A stretch of 5,135 nt of DNA from Acidobacteriota bacterium. GTDB lineage: Bacteria; Acidobacteriota; Terriglobia; Terriglobales; Acidobacteriaceae. The position numbers and the translations under genes are program-made. Within the stretch, counting starts at the first letter, position 1. The number at the start of each line of letters is the position of its first letter. Of the stretch, positions 1 to 5,135 are shown piece after piece. The notes below the pieces were generated by a model. It made no database searches. It was not told the DNA's origin and saw only the letters and a program-made list of their open reading frames with translations. The stretch is taken from NCBI GenBank assembly GCA_021798655.1, contig JAJZFE010000010.1, forward strand, positions 1-5,135, written 5' to 3'.

Positions 1-1230
1 CATGCCGCCGTCGAGCGGGGGGACGGGCAGCAGGTTGAAGATGGCCAGGTTGATGGAGATGAAGCTGGTCATCTCGACAAGCGGCCAGATGCCGAGCTGG
101 AAGGCGATGTCGATCTGCTGGGCGATGCCGACGGGGCCGGACATCTGCTTGACCGAGACGTGGCGCGTGAAGAGGCCCTGCAGGATGCGGACGAGCAGCA
201 GCGATTTGGTGCCGTTGTCGCGGAGAGACTCGGCGATGGATTTGCCGATGGGAAGCTGGACGATATCGACCGGCGGCGGCTTGAGCGTGACGCCGAGCTG
301 ATACATCTTGTTGGCGGGGTCGACGCTGACCAGCTGCGGGGTGACGTGAATGGTGAGGGGCTGGCCGCTGCGGAGGACCTGCAGGGTTTCGGGTGCGCCG
401 CTCTGGTCTTTGAGGTAGGCGTGCAGCGTCTCCAGCGAATGAGGCTGGATGCTGTCGATGCGGACGATCTGGTCACCAGGCTGGATGCCGGCGGCGGCGG
501 CCGGCGTGGCAGCGGCGACGGTGGCGACGCTGACCACGTCGGCCTGGCGCTGCGGGATGAGGCCGGAGTCGGTGAGCGGGTCGGAGGTGAGGCTGGCGTC
601 GCTGCCGGCGAGGTGCAGGGTAGCGGTCAGGGTCTGGCCGTTGTCGGTGAAGGCGATGGGGACGGGGCCGTTGAGGTTGAGGGCCGTCTCGTCGAGAATC
701 TGCTCCCAGGTGGGGTTGACGACGTTGTTGAAGCGGGTGATGGTGTCGCCGGCGTGGAGGCCCGCATGGGCGGCGGCGGAGTGCGTGGGGACGTAGTCCA
801 CGATGGCCGCGCCGTTGAGGTACTGGTCAATCTCGTGGTGGTAGTGTGCGGCGCAGGCCATCAGCACGAAGGAGAGTGCGAAGTTGGCGGCGGGGCCAGC
901 GAGCGCGATGAGGAAGCGCTGGAAGCGGGTCTTGGAGGTGAACTCGTCGGGCGCGCCTGTGCCGGATTCGCCGCCCATTTCGCCGGCCATCTTGACGTAG
1001 CCGCCGAGGGGCAGTGCGCGGACACAGTAGTCGGTGCCGTTGTAGTGGAAGCCGAAGAGGCGCGTGCCAAAGCCGATGGCGAAGGTCTCAATGCGGACAC
1101 CGCACATCTTGGCGACGATGAAGTGGCCGAACTCATGGACGATGACCATGATGCCGAGCACGATGGCGAAGAGCAGCACCACGAAGGCGGTGTGGGAGAG
1201 TGAGGCAGAGAGTGAGTGAAGGAGATTCAT
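1..1230 (-). CDS. rseP: RIP metalloprotease RseP (site-2 protease, M50), C-terminus cut by window edge
   Basis: Inner-membrane zinc protease of the site-2 family, which cuts membrane-embedded substrates such as anti-sigma factors and leftover signal peptides. My translation gives 410 residues running open to base 1. TM1 spans about residues 14-31 and leads into the zinc motif HEFGH at 32-36, with Glu33 catalytic. GGYVKMAGE (76-84) is the conserved membrane-reentrant segment. A second hydrophobic stretch lies at about 104-127. Two PDZ domains follow at about 135-215 and 225-315, each with a glycine-aspartate turn (161-162, 252-253). SGPVGI (364-369) precedes the last visible membrane helix, and the distal zinc-ligand motif ends LDGG (406-409, Asp407). 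E. coli RseP is about 450 residues, so roughly 35-50 residues are missing. The ATG is the only plausible start, because an in-frame TAG lies three codons upstream. The gene begins 18 bp after the dxr stop, so co-transcription is likely. No Shine-Dalgarno sequence is visible. Confidence 0.96.
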   Translation of the reverse strand, partial: MNLLHSLSASLSHTAFVVLLFAIVLGIMVIVHEFGHFIVAKMCGVRIETFAIGFGTRLFGFHYNGTDYCVRALPLGGYVKMAGEMGGESGTGAPDEFTSKTRFQRFLIALAGPAANFALSFVLMACAAHYHHEIDQYLNGAAIVDYVPTHSAAAHAGLHAGDTITRFNNVVNPTWEQILDETALNLNGPVPIAFTDNGQTLTATLHLAGSDASLTSDPLTDSGLIPQRQADVVSVATVAAATPAAAAGIQPGDQIVRIDSIQPHSLETLHAYLKDQSGAPETLQVLRSGQPLTIHVTPQLVSVDPANKMYQLGVTLKPPPVDIVQLPIGKSIAESLRDNGTKSLLLVRILQGLFTRHVSVKQMSGPVGIAQQIDIAFQLGIWPLVEMTSFISINLAIFNLLPVPPLDGGM

Positions 1231-1248
1231 GCGTGCGCTCTAAAGAGA

Positions 1249-2415
1249 TCAGGGGAGGTAGGTTCGGGCGAGTTCGCGCGCCTGAAGGTCGGAGGTAAGA
1301 ACCTCCCGGATGGACGCGGGCGAGCCCGTTGGGGTGTGTTGCAACACCTTCTCGATTGTACGCGGGATTCCGAGGAAGGGGAGTTTGCCGGCGAGGAAGG
1401 CGTCGACGGCGATCTCGTCGGCGGCGTTGAGGGCGATGCAGTGGTTCTGGCTGGCGGCGGCGGCCTCGTAGGCGAGGCGCAGGCACGGAAAGCGGGCGAA
1501 GTCGGGCTGCTGAAAGTCGAGCTGCGAGAGCACGGCGAGGTCGAAGGTGAGCGGCGTCTTGCCTTCGACGGCGATGCGGTCGGGCCATGTGAGCGCGTAG
1601 AGGATGGGCAGGCGCATGTCGGTGACGGAGATCTGCGCGAGGATGCTGCCGTCGATGAACTCGACGAGGGAGTGAATGGTGGACTGCGGATGCACGGTGA
1701 CGCGGACGCGGTCGGGCGGAAGATTGAAGAGGCGGCAGGCTTCGATGATCTCCAGACCTTTGTTCAACATGGTGGCTGAATCGACCGTGATGCGCTGTCC
1801 CATGACCCATGTGGGGTGTTTGAGCGCCTGGGCGGGGGTGATGGAGTCAAAGCTGGCTAGCGGGGTGTTCCGAAACGGGCCGCCCGAGGCGGTGAGCCAG
1901 ATCTGTTTTACTTCGGCAGCGGTGCCGCCGCGGAGGCACTGGTGGATGGCGTTGTGTTCGGAGTCGATGGGCAGCAGGTGGACGCCGTGTTCGCGGGCGG
2001 CGGCGAGGATGAGGTCTCCGGCGGCGACGAGGCACTCCTTGTTGGCGAGGCCGATGGTCTTGCCGGAGAGGACGGCGGCGTAGGTGGCCTCCAACCCGGC
2101 GACGCCGACGATGGCGGAGACGACGAAGTTGGCCTCCGGATGCGTGGCCACGCGGACCGTGCCGGCGGTGCCGTGGACGACCTCCGTGCCGTTGATGCCA
2201 GCGGCTTTGAGCTTGAGGGTGAGAGCGTCGGCGAGGGGCTCGGTGGCGATGGAGATGAGCTGCGGGTGCCAGCGCTGGCACTGCGCGAAGGCCACGTCGA
2301 GGTTGGTGCCGGCGGCGAGAGCGACGGGACGAAAACGGTCAGGGTAGGACTCGCAGAGCGAGAGCGTGCTTTGACCGATGGAGCCGGTGGAGCCGAGGAG
2401 AGCTAAGTTCTTCAC
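1249..2415 (-). CDS. dxr: 1-deoxy-D-xylulose 5-phosphate reductoisomerase
   Basis: Cytosolic enzyme that rearranges and reduces 1-deoxy-D-xylulose 5-phosphate to 2-C-methyl-D-erythritol 4-phosphate with NADPH, the committed step of the MEP isoprenoid pathway. It has 388 residues, against 398 in E. coli, so it is full length. The NADPH-binding GSTGSIG is at 8-14 and LANKE at 123-127. The metal ligands are Asp151 and Glu153 in DSEHNAIHQ and Glu222 in MLNKGLEIIEA. The flexible substrate loop is ASGGPF (176-181), with His200 in KHPTW also conserved, and the C-terminal helical domain contains ALNAADEIA (328-336). All active-site residues I can check are present. The start is GTG. It places the nucleotide-binding strand a few residues in, as in other Dxr proteins. 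The frame stays open upstream without an ATG or GTG nearby, so an upstream CTG cannot be fully excluded. The gene lies 53 bp after the coiled-coil gene and 18 bp before rseP, and no Shine-Dalgarno sequence is seen. Confidence 0.97.
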   Translation of the reverse strand: MKNLALLGSTGSIGQSTLSLCESYPDRFRPVALAAGTNLDVAFAQCQRWHPQLISIATEPLADALTLKLKAAGINGTEVVHGTAGTVRVATHPEANFVVSAIVGVAGLEATYAAVLSGKTIGLANKECLVAAGDLILAAAREHGVHLLPIDSEHNAIHQCLRGGTAAEVKQIWLTASGGPFRNTPLASFDSITPAQALKHPTWVMGQRITVDSATMLNKGLEIIEACRLFNLPPDRVRVTVHPQSTIHSLVEFIDGSILAQISVTDMRLPILYALTWPDRIAVEGKTPLTFDLAVLSQLDFQQPDFARFPCLRLAYEAAAASQNHCIALNAADEIAVDAFLAGKLPFLGIPRTIEKVLQHTPTGSPASIREVLTSDLQARELARTYLP

Positions 2416-2468
2416 GGTACTATTTTCGCAGATCGAAGGGCAGTCAGGTTCAGCATCGAGAGAGACGG

Positions 2469-2864
2469 TCAGGCACGTGGAAGTCGGTCTTCCAGGACGG
2501 CGAGCCGCTCACGAACTTCAAGGATTGTCCCGAGTTTGTCAGCGATGGCCTGTAGCGCTATGGACTGCTTCTCGTCACGTACGCGCATCTCGGTGCGAAG
2601 AGCCTCATTGGAGGAACGCATCTCGCTACGAAGAGCCTCATTGGAGGAACGCATCTCGCTACGAAGCGTGTCGCTGGAGGAGCGGACTTCATCGCGTAAG
2701 GCATCGATCTCTCGGCGCAGAGCCTCGAACTGAATCGTATTTTCGTTGCGATGAGAATCAACGGTGACGCGCAGCGCCTTGAGATCAGGGGCGACGAGAT
2801 CCTGCACGATGTCGCGAAGGGACTCTACGGTGTTCTTCGTCGTTTTGATCGCCGTGACTGCCAT
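2469..2864 (-). CDS. Unrecognised small coiled-coil protein with 11-residue repeats
   Basis: I do not recognise a family. From the ATG the protein has 131 residues, highly charged, with no signal peptide or membrane segment, so it is probably cytoplasmic. From about residue 40 to 125 it reads as continuous helix. Four 11-residue units sit back to back at 55-65, 66-76, 77-87 and 88-98, following the pattern ALRSEMRSSNE; the middle two differ only at their first residue. Eleven-residue periodicity is typical of hendecad coiled coils, so oligomerisation is likely. An upstream in-frame TTG at 2882 would add six residues (MSYAKR), but the ATG leaves a 21-bp gap after cdsA and is preferred. Local G+C is about 50-58 percent in three of the four lines counted, lower than the neighbouring genes, which may mean later acquisition or simply relaxed composition. 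It sits in the same direction between cdsA and dxr. Its function is unknown; a scaffolding or partner-binding role is only inference. Confidence 0.72.
   Translation of the reverse strand: MAVTAIKTTKNTVESLRDIVQDLVAPDLKALRVTVDSHRNENTIQFEALRREIDALRDEVRSSSDTLRSEMRSSNEALRSEMRSSNEALRTEMRVRDEKQSIALQAIADKLGTILEVRERLAVLEDRLPRA
2597..2695 (-). repeat. 33-bp tandem repeat inside the coiled-coil gene
   Basis: Two perfect adjacent 33-bp copies lie at 2597-2629 and 2630-2662. A third, degenerate copy at 2663-2695 matches at about 20 of 33 positions. The 13 bases just before the first copy (2584-2596) match the end of the unit at 11 of 13 positions. The unit is a multiple of three, so it adds exactly 11 residues per copy and keeps the frame. 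The pattern fits recent slippage or unequal recombination on top of an older 11-residue repeat. Confidence 0.95.
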
Positions 2865-2870
2865 GCGTTT

Positions 2871-2899
2871 AGCATACGACAAAAGCTACATGCTGCCGA
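2871..2899 (-). promoter_or_regulatory. Possible promoter with leaderless geometry for the coiled-coil gene
   Basis: On the minus strand a -10-like TATGCT (2871-2876) lies six bases before the ATG at 2864, which would put transcription initiation at or next to the A of the start codon. With a 17-base spacer the -35 position reads TCGGCA (2894-2899), matching TTGACA at four of six positions. It overlaps the end of cdsA. The evidence is motif resemblance only, in a gene that could equally be read from the upstream operon. Confidence 0.25.
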
Positions 2900-3731
2900 G
2901 GGAGAAGTAGTGGCGCAGGGCGATGACGAACCATAAGACGGGCGCGGCGACGAGGAGGGCGTCGATGCGGTCGAGGACGCCGCCGTGACCGGGTAGCAGC
3001 GTGCCGGAGTCTTTCACGCCCGCGCCGCGCTTGAGGGCGGATTCGAGCAGGTCGCCGAACTGCGCTGCTGCGTTGAGCACGATGGCGAGCGTGACGAAGA
3101 ACCACCACGGCTCGGAGGTGTGCAGGCGCGTAAAGCTGGAGCCCTGCTGGCTGAACCAGTCGCCCGCGAGGATGACGGCCATGCCCGCGATGACCGAGCC
3201 GAAGAGCGAGGCGATGGCACCTTCCCAGGTCTTGTTCGGCGAGAGGTGCGGGGCGAACTTGCGTTTGCCGAAGCGCTTGCCGATGTAGAGTGCGGCGATG
3301 TCGCCCGACCAGACGCAGAGGAAGAGGAAGAGCAGCAGCGCGGTACCGTTCTCTTCGTTGAAGATCTTGGGGATGAGGGTGAGCGGGTAGGCGACGTAGA
3401 TGAGCATCAGGACGCCGGCTGAGGTCTCCCAGAGAACGCGTTCGAGCGATGTGCGGAAGGCGGCCACGGCGAAGAGCACCAGGGTGACGGTGGAGACGAC
3501 AGTTGTGGTGTCGTCGGGCTGATAGAAGACGGCCAGGAAGAAGGCTGCAACGGCGGCGAAGGTCCACCAGACGGGGAGCGGGCAGCCGCCGGAGACGGTG
3601 AAACCACGAAACTCCCACGCGGCGAGGGCGGCGATCAGCGCGGCGAAGACGGTGATCATCCAGGGCCTGCCGAAGAAGATGAGGGCGGCGACGGCGGCGA
3701 TGAGAATCAGTGCGGTGAGGATGCGCTTCAT
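2886..3731 (-). CDS. cdsA: Phosphatidate cytidylyltransferase (CDP-diacylglycerol synthase)
   Basis: Integral membrane enzyme that condenses phosphatidic acid with CTP to give CDP-diacylglycerol, the branch point for bacterial phospholipids. The protein has 281 residues and is mostly hydrophobic, with roughly seven or eight membrane segments starting at residues 5-20 and 24-39. The family signature is complete at 231-257: it opens SALKR, has KDSG at 240-243 and PGHGG at 247-251, and ends LDRID. Other conserved pieces are WSGDIAALYIGKRFGK (141-156, with Asp144), SPNKTWEG (164-171) and QFGDLLES (224-231). The frame extends upstream to a GTG at 3779, but the ATG at 3731 is chosen because the MKRIL start is typical of the family, the extra 16 residues are not, and a weak AGGGA lies just before the ATG. 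The gene begins 48 bp after the secreted-protein gene. It is followed by the coiled-coil gene rather than directly by dxr. Confidence 0.97.
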   Translation of the reverse strand: MKRILTALILIAAVAALIFFGRPWMITVFAALIAALAAWEFRGFTVSGGCPLPVWWTFAAVAAFFLAVFYQPDDTTTVVSTVTLVLFAVAAFRTSLERVLWETSAGVLMLIYVAYPLTLIPKIFNEENGTALLLFLFLCVWSGDIAALYIGKRFGKRKFAPHLSPNKTWEGAIASLFGSVIAGMAVILAGDWFSQQGSSFTRLHTSEPWWFFVTLAIVLNAAAQFGDLLESALKRGAGVKDSGTLLPGHGGVLDRIDALLVAAPVLWFVIALRHYFSLGSM

Positions 3732-3779
3732 AGGTCCCTGTTGAGGATACAGGAGGAGAGAGGCAGAGATAGCCTGCAC

Positions 3780-4811
3780 CTAGTTGTCGACGGTCGCGGC
3801 GATGAGGTCGCCGAGTTCGTGTGTGCGCTGCAGGGTGACGAGTGCGGCGGCCTGCTTGTCGTTGCCGGGTGCGGTGTTGTCGGCAGTGGCGAAGGCCATC
3901 CACGCATCGCGGAGCTGGAGCCAGCTGCGTTGCGTCTCCTGGATGCCTTTGTAAGCGATGGTGGTCTCGGGGATCGTCTTGGGCGCGCGCGGCAGGCGGG
4001 ATTTTTCGGCGGCCTTGAGGAGCGGCTTGTAGAGTTCGTTGAGCCTCTTGTCGGCGGCGGGGAAGGCCGTGGGCTCGTGAAAGCCGGGGGACGTGACGGC
4101 GAGGAGGTTGGCGAGAAACTGGTCGCGCAGGTCATTCTGTTCTTCCAGCACAAAGGCCGCGCGGGCAGTGCCGGAGAGGTCGATCTCGTTGGCGGTGCGC
4201 TGCTGGATGAAGTCGTCTTCGGCCTTCTGCAGGTTGTGGAAGGGCTCGATGGCGGCGGGCGGGAGTGTGGCTTCGAGATGCGTGATCTTCGGGTTGCGAT
4301 CGGCGTCGGAGAGGCGTGCGTCGATGCTCTCGCACCAGCCCTGCGCGTTGCCGCTGGTGGCGGTTTCGCAGAGGTCGAACTTTGCGAGGGTATGGGTGTC
4401 GCGGTCGTGCTGCAGGATGTCGAGGCGGCCTTCGATCTCGGCGGGGGCGGCGTCGCTCTCGCAGGTGAAGCGGGTGGCGAGGTCGAGGTCGGCGGGGGCG
4501 CCCTGGCCGTTGGCGTAGATCATGCTGAGGATGCCAGCGCCGGAGAAGATGCTGGGGGTGGTGGCGGAGGTGTACTCGGCCAGGGCACAGGCGCGGGCGG
4601 CGGGATAGTCGATGGGCCGGCCGATGCCGAAGTAGTAGGTGGAGCTGTCGCAGTCGGGCTTGAAGGCGGGGTCGGCAGGCGGTGGCGTGAAGGGGCGGGC
4701 GAGCGCGGCGCGGCAGAGTGCGCGGTACTGCGGGTCGGTGCCGTCAAGCTGTGCGTGGAGGCCGGGAGCGGTGAGGCAGAAGAGAGCGAGCGCGTAACGA
4801 AAGAGTTTCAT
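3780..4811 (-). CDS. Exported Sel1-like / LprI-like (DUF1311) protein
   Basis: The protein has 343 residues. An N-terminal signal peptide (MKLFRYALALFCLTAPGLHA) is followed by Q21, giving a good signal peptidase I site; Cys12 is not in a lipobox context, so a lipoprotein is unlikely. Residues about 57-120 look like one or two Sel1-like helical repeats, the clearest being ILSMIYANGQGAPADLDLAT (94-113). The C-terminal part, about 250-340, resembles the lysozyme-inhibitor LprI N-terminal domain (DUF1311): LNELYKPLLK at 257-266, QETQRSWLQLRDAW at 291-304, and a late QRTHELGDLI at 328-337. In LprI-type proteins a cysteine usually follows the RDA segment, but none is present here, so lysozyme inhibition should not be assumed. 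After cleavage six cysteines remain, all within residues 33-160, enough for three disulfides in the periplasm. The gene is upstream of cdsA with a 48-bp gap. The ATG start is well supported by the signal peptide. Confidence 0.85.
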   Translation of the reverse strand: MKLFRYALALFCLTAPGLHAQLDGTDPQYRALCRAALARPFTPPPADPAFKPDCDSSTYYFGIGRPIDYPAARACALAEYTSATTPSIFSGAGILSMIYANGQGAPADLDLATRFTCESDAAPAEIEGRLDILQHDRDTHTLAKFDLCETATSGNAQGWCESIDARLSDADRNPKITHLEATLPPAAIEPFHNLQKAEDDFIQQRTANEIDLSGTARAAFVLEEQNDLRDQFLANLLAVTSPGFHEPTAFPAADKRLNELYKPLLKAAEKSRLPRAPKTIPETTIAYKGIQETQRSWLQLRDAWMAFATADNTAPGNDKQAAALVTLQRTHELGDLIAATVDN

Positions 4812-4825
4812 GGTGAAGAGGCTGA

Positions 4826-4853
4826 AGTATAGCGCGCAGGAAGAAAGAGCGAA
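4826..4853 (-). promoter_or_regulatory. Possible promoter upstream of the exported-protein gene
   Basis: On the minus strand TATACT (4826-4831) matches the TATAAT -10 consensus at five of six positions and ends 14 bases before the ATG at 4811. With a 16-base spacer the -35 position reads TTCGCT (4848-4853), only three of six matches. Initiation would leave a leader of about eight bases and no Shine-Dalgarno sequence. The 107-bp gap is the widest in the window, so it is the most likely place for the promoter of the downstream genes. The other bases of 4812-4918 show no hairpin terminator or other feature I can support. Confidence 0.35.
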
Positions 4854-4918
4854 GCGTTACGAAAGTGGGGCGAAGGGTGTGGGTGACTTCTCCGGGTTCG
4901 ATGAACAAATGTAAGGAG

Positions 4919-5135
4919 TCATGCACGGTCTGTCGCGGGCTTTACCCATGCCAGCCATGCGAGCGGCAGCATTACGAGGACAGAGACCGTTGCCATGAAG
5001 ATGAGCACTGTGGTGGTGTGCCAGAGGTGGCCAGCGGGGTCGGCGACGATGGGGGGTGCCATCGGGAGAAAGAAGATGAGCAGATTGCCGGCGGCGCAAA
5101 CCGCGTAGAGCAGAACTGGCATCCGATGAAACGCC
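4919..5135 (-). CDS. Small hydrophobic membrane protein, probably 5'-partial
   Basis: I do not recognise a family. The first ATG in the window (5122) would give 67 residues ending at a TGA. The frame stays open through the remaining 13 bases to the right edge, so the true start may lie outside and the protein may be longer. Two membrane segments are visible, counted from that ATG: about residues 3-23, with LLYAVCAAGNLLIFFLP, and about 36-59, with VLIFMATVSVLVMLPLAWLA. A short loop containing ADPAGHLWH separates them, and the tail KPATDRA is polar. This is the general look of a small integral membrane protein or the last two helices of a larger one. It is oriented with the other genes but separated from the exported-protein gene by 107 bp, so it may belong to another transcript. 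The coding call rests on hydrophobic segmentation and a consistent reading direction. Confidence 0.6.
   Translation of the reverse strand, partial: AFHRMPVLLYAVCAAGNLLIFFLPMAPPIVADPAGHLWHTTTVLIFMATVSVLVMLPLAWLAWVKPATDRA

Noticed and set aside
160..1203. A 347-codon plus-strand open frame opposite rseP
   Set aside because: It is the mirror of a gene with strong GC bias at third codon positions, and its translation is a low-complexity Gly/Val/Glu/Asp/Ala-rich string with no motif. The minus strand encodes an unmistakable RseP.
1942..2406. A plus-strand open frame opposite the dxr N-terminal region
   Set aside because: It lies wholly within dxr, whose frame has every expected active-site residue; this is a compositional shadow.
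2469..2864. Membership of the DUF1640/CCDC90-type coiled-coil family
   Set aside because: Those proteins carry a C-terminal membrane segment after the coil. This protein has no hydrophobic segment and ends in a charged tail.
2865..2882. TTG at 2882 as the coiled-coil gene start
   Set aside because: A rare start codon that adds only six residues; the ATG at 2864 is simpler and has a -10-like element at fitting distance.
3732..3779. Upstream GTG at 3779 as the cdsA start
   Set aside because: It adds 16 residues not typical of CdsA and would start immediately after the preceding stop codon. The ATG at 3731 gives the usual MKR-hydrophobic start and has a weak AGGGA in front.
3741..4832. A 363-codon plus-strand open frame opposite the exported-protein gene
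   Set aside because: It has the same Gly/Val/Glu/Ala-rich shadow composition and no domain. The minus-strand frame has a signal peptide and recognisable domains.
4861..4918. Rho-independent terminator after the small membrane protein gene
   Set aside because: Only a four-base GAAG/CTTC pairing could be found, with no GC-rich stem and no T-run behind it.

Overview
The window reads entirely on the minus strand. From right to left it carries the end of a small membrane protein, a secreted Sel1-like/LprI-like protein, cdsA, a short coiled-coil protein, dxr and most of rseP, which runs off the left edge. Base composition is high in G+C (mid-60s percent in the lines I counted). The order cdsA-dxr-rseP is a widespread bacterial housekeeping cluster, seen for example in Bacillus. 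The two PDZ domains in RseP and the envelope-related neighbours suggest a Gram-negative, high-GC bacterium. Acidobacteriota (Terriglobia) is my best guess, but it is inference from gene order and composition only, with no database search.

Layout. 1-1230: rseP, site-2 membrane protease, missing only its C-terminal end. 1249-2415: dxr, second step of the MEP isoprenoid pathway, complete. 2469-2864: unrecognised 131-residue coiled-coil protein with 11-residue repeats and a perfect 33-bp tandem duplication. 2886-3731: cdsA, CDP-diacylglycerol synthase, complete. 3780-4811: exported protein with a Sel1-like N-terminal half and a degenerate LprI-like (DUF1311) C-terminal region. 4812-4918: short intergenic stretch with a possible promoter. 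4919 to the right edge: hydrophobic protein with two membrane segments, probably cut by the window.

The three recognised enzymes serve the cell envelope: CdsA supplies CDP-diacylglycerol for phospholipids, Dxr supplies isoprenoid precursors (including the undecaprenyl carrier), and RseP handles regulated intramembrane proteolysis and clears signal-peptide remnants. Gaps from the secreted-protein gene through to rseP are 18-53 bp, which fits co-transcription. None of the starts has a strong Shine-Dalgarno sequence. The unusual parts are the coiled-coil gene inserted between cdsA and dxr, and the secreted protein upstream. I see no RNA gene, CRISPR array, mobile element or clear terminator, and no evidence of a wholly new system.
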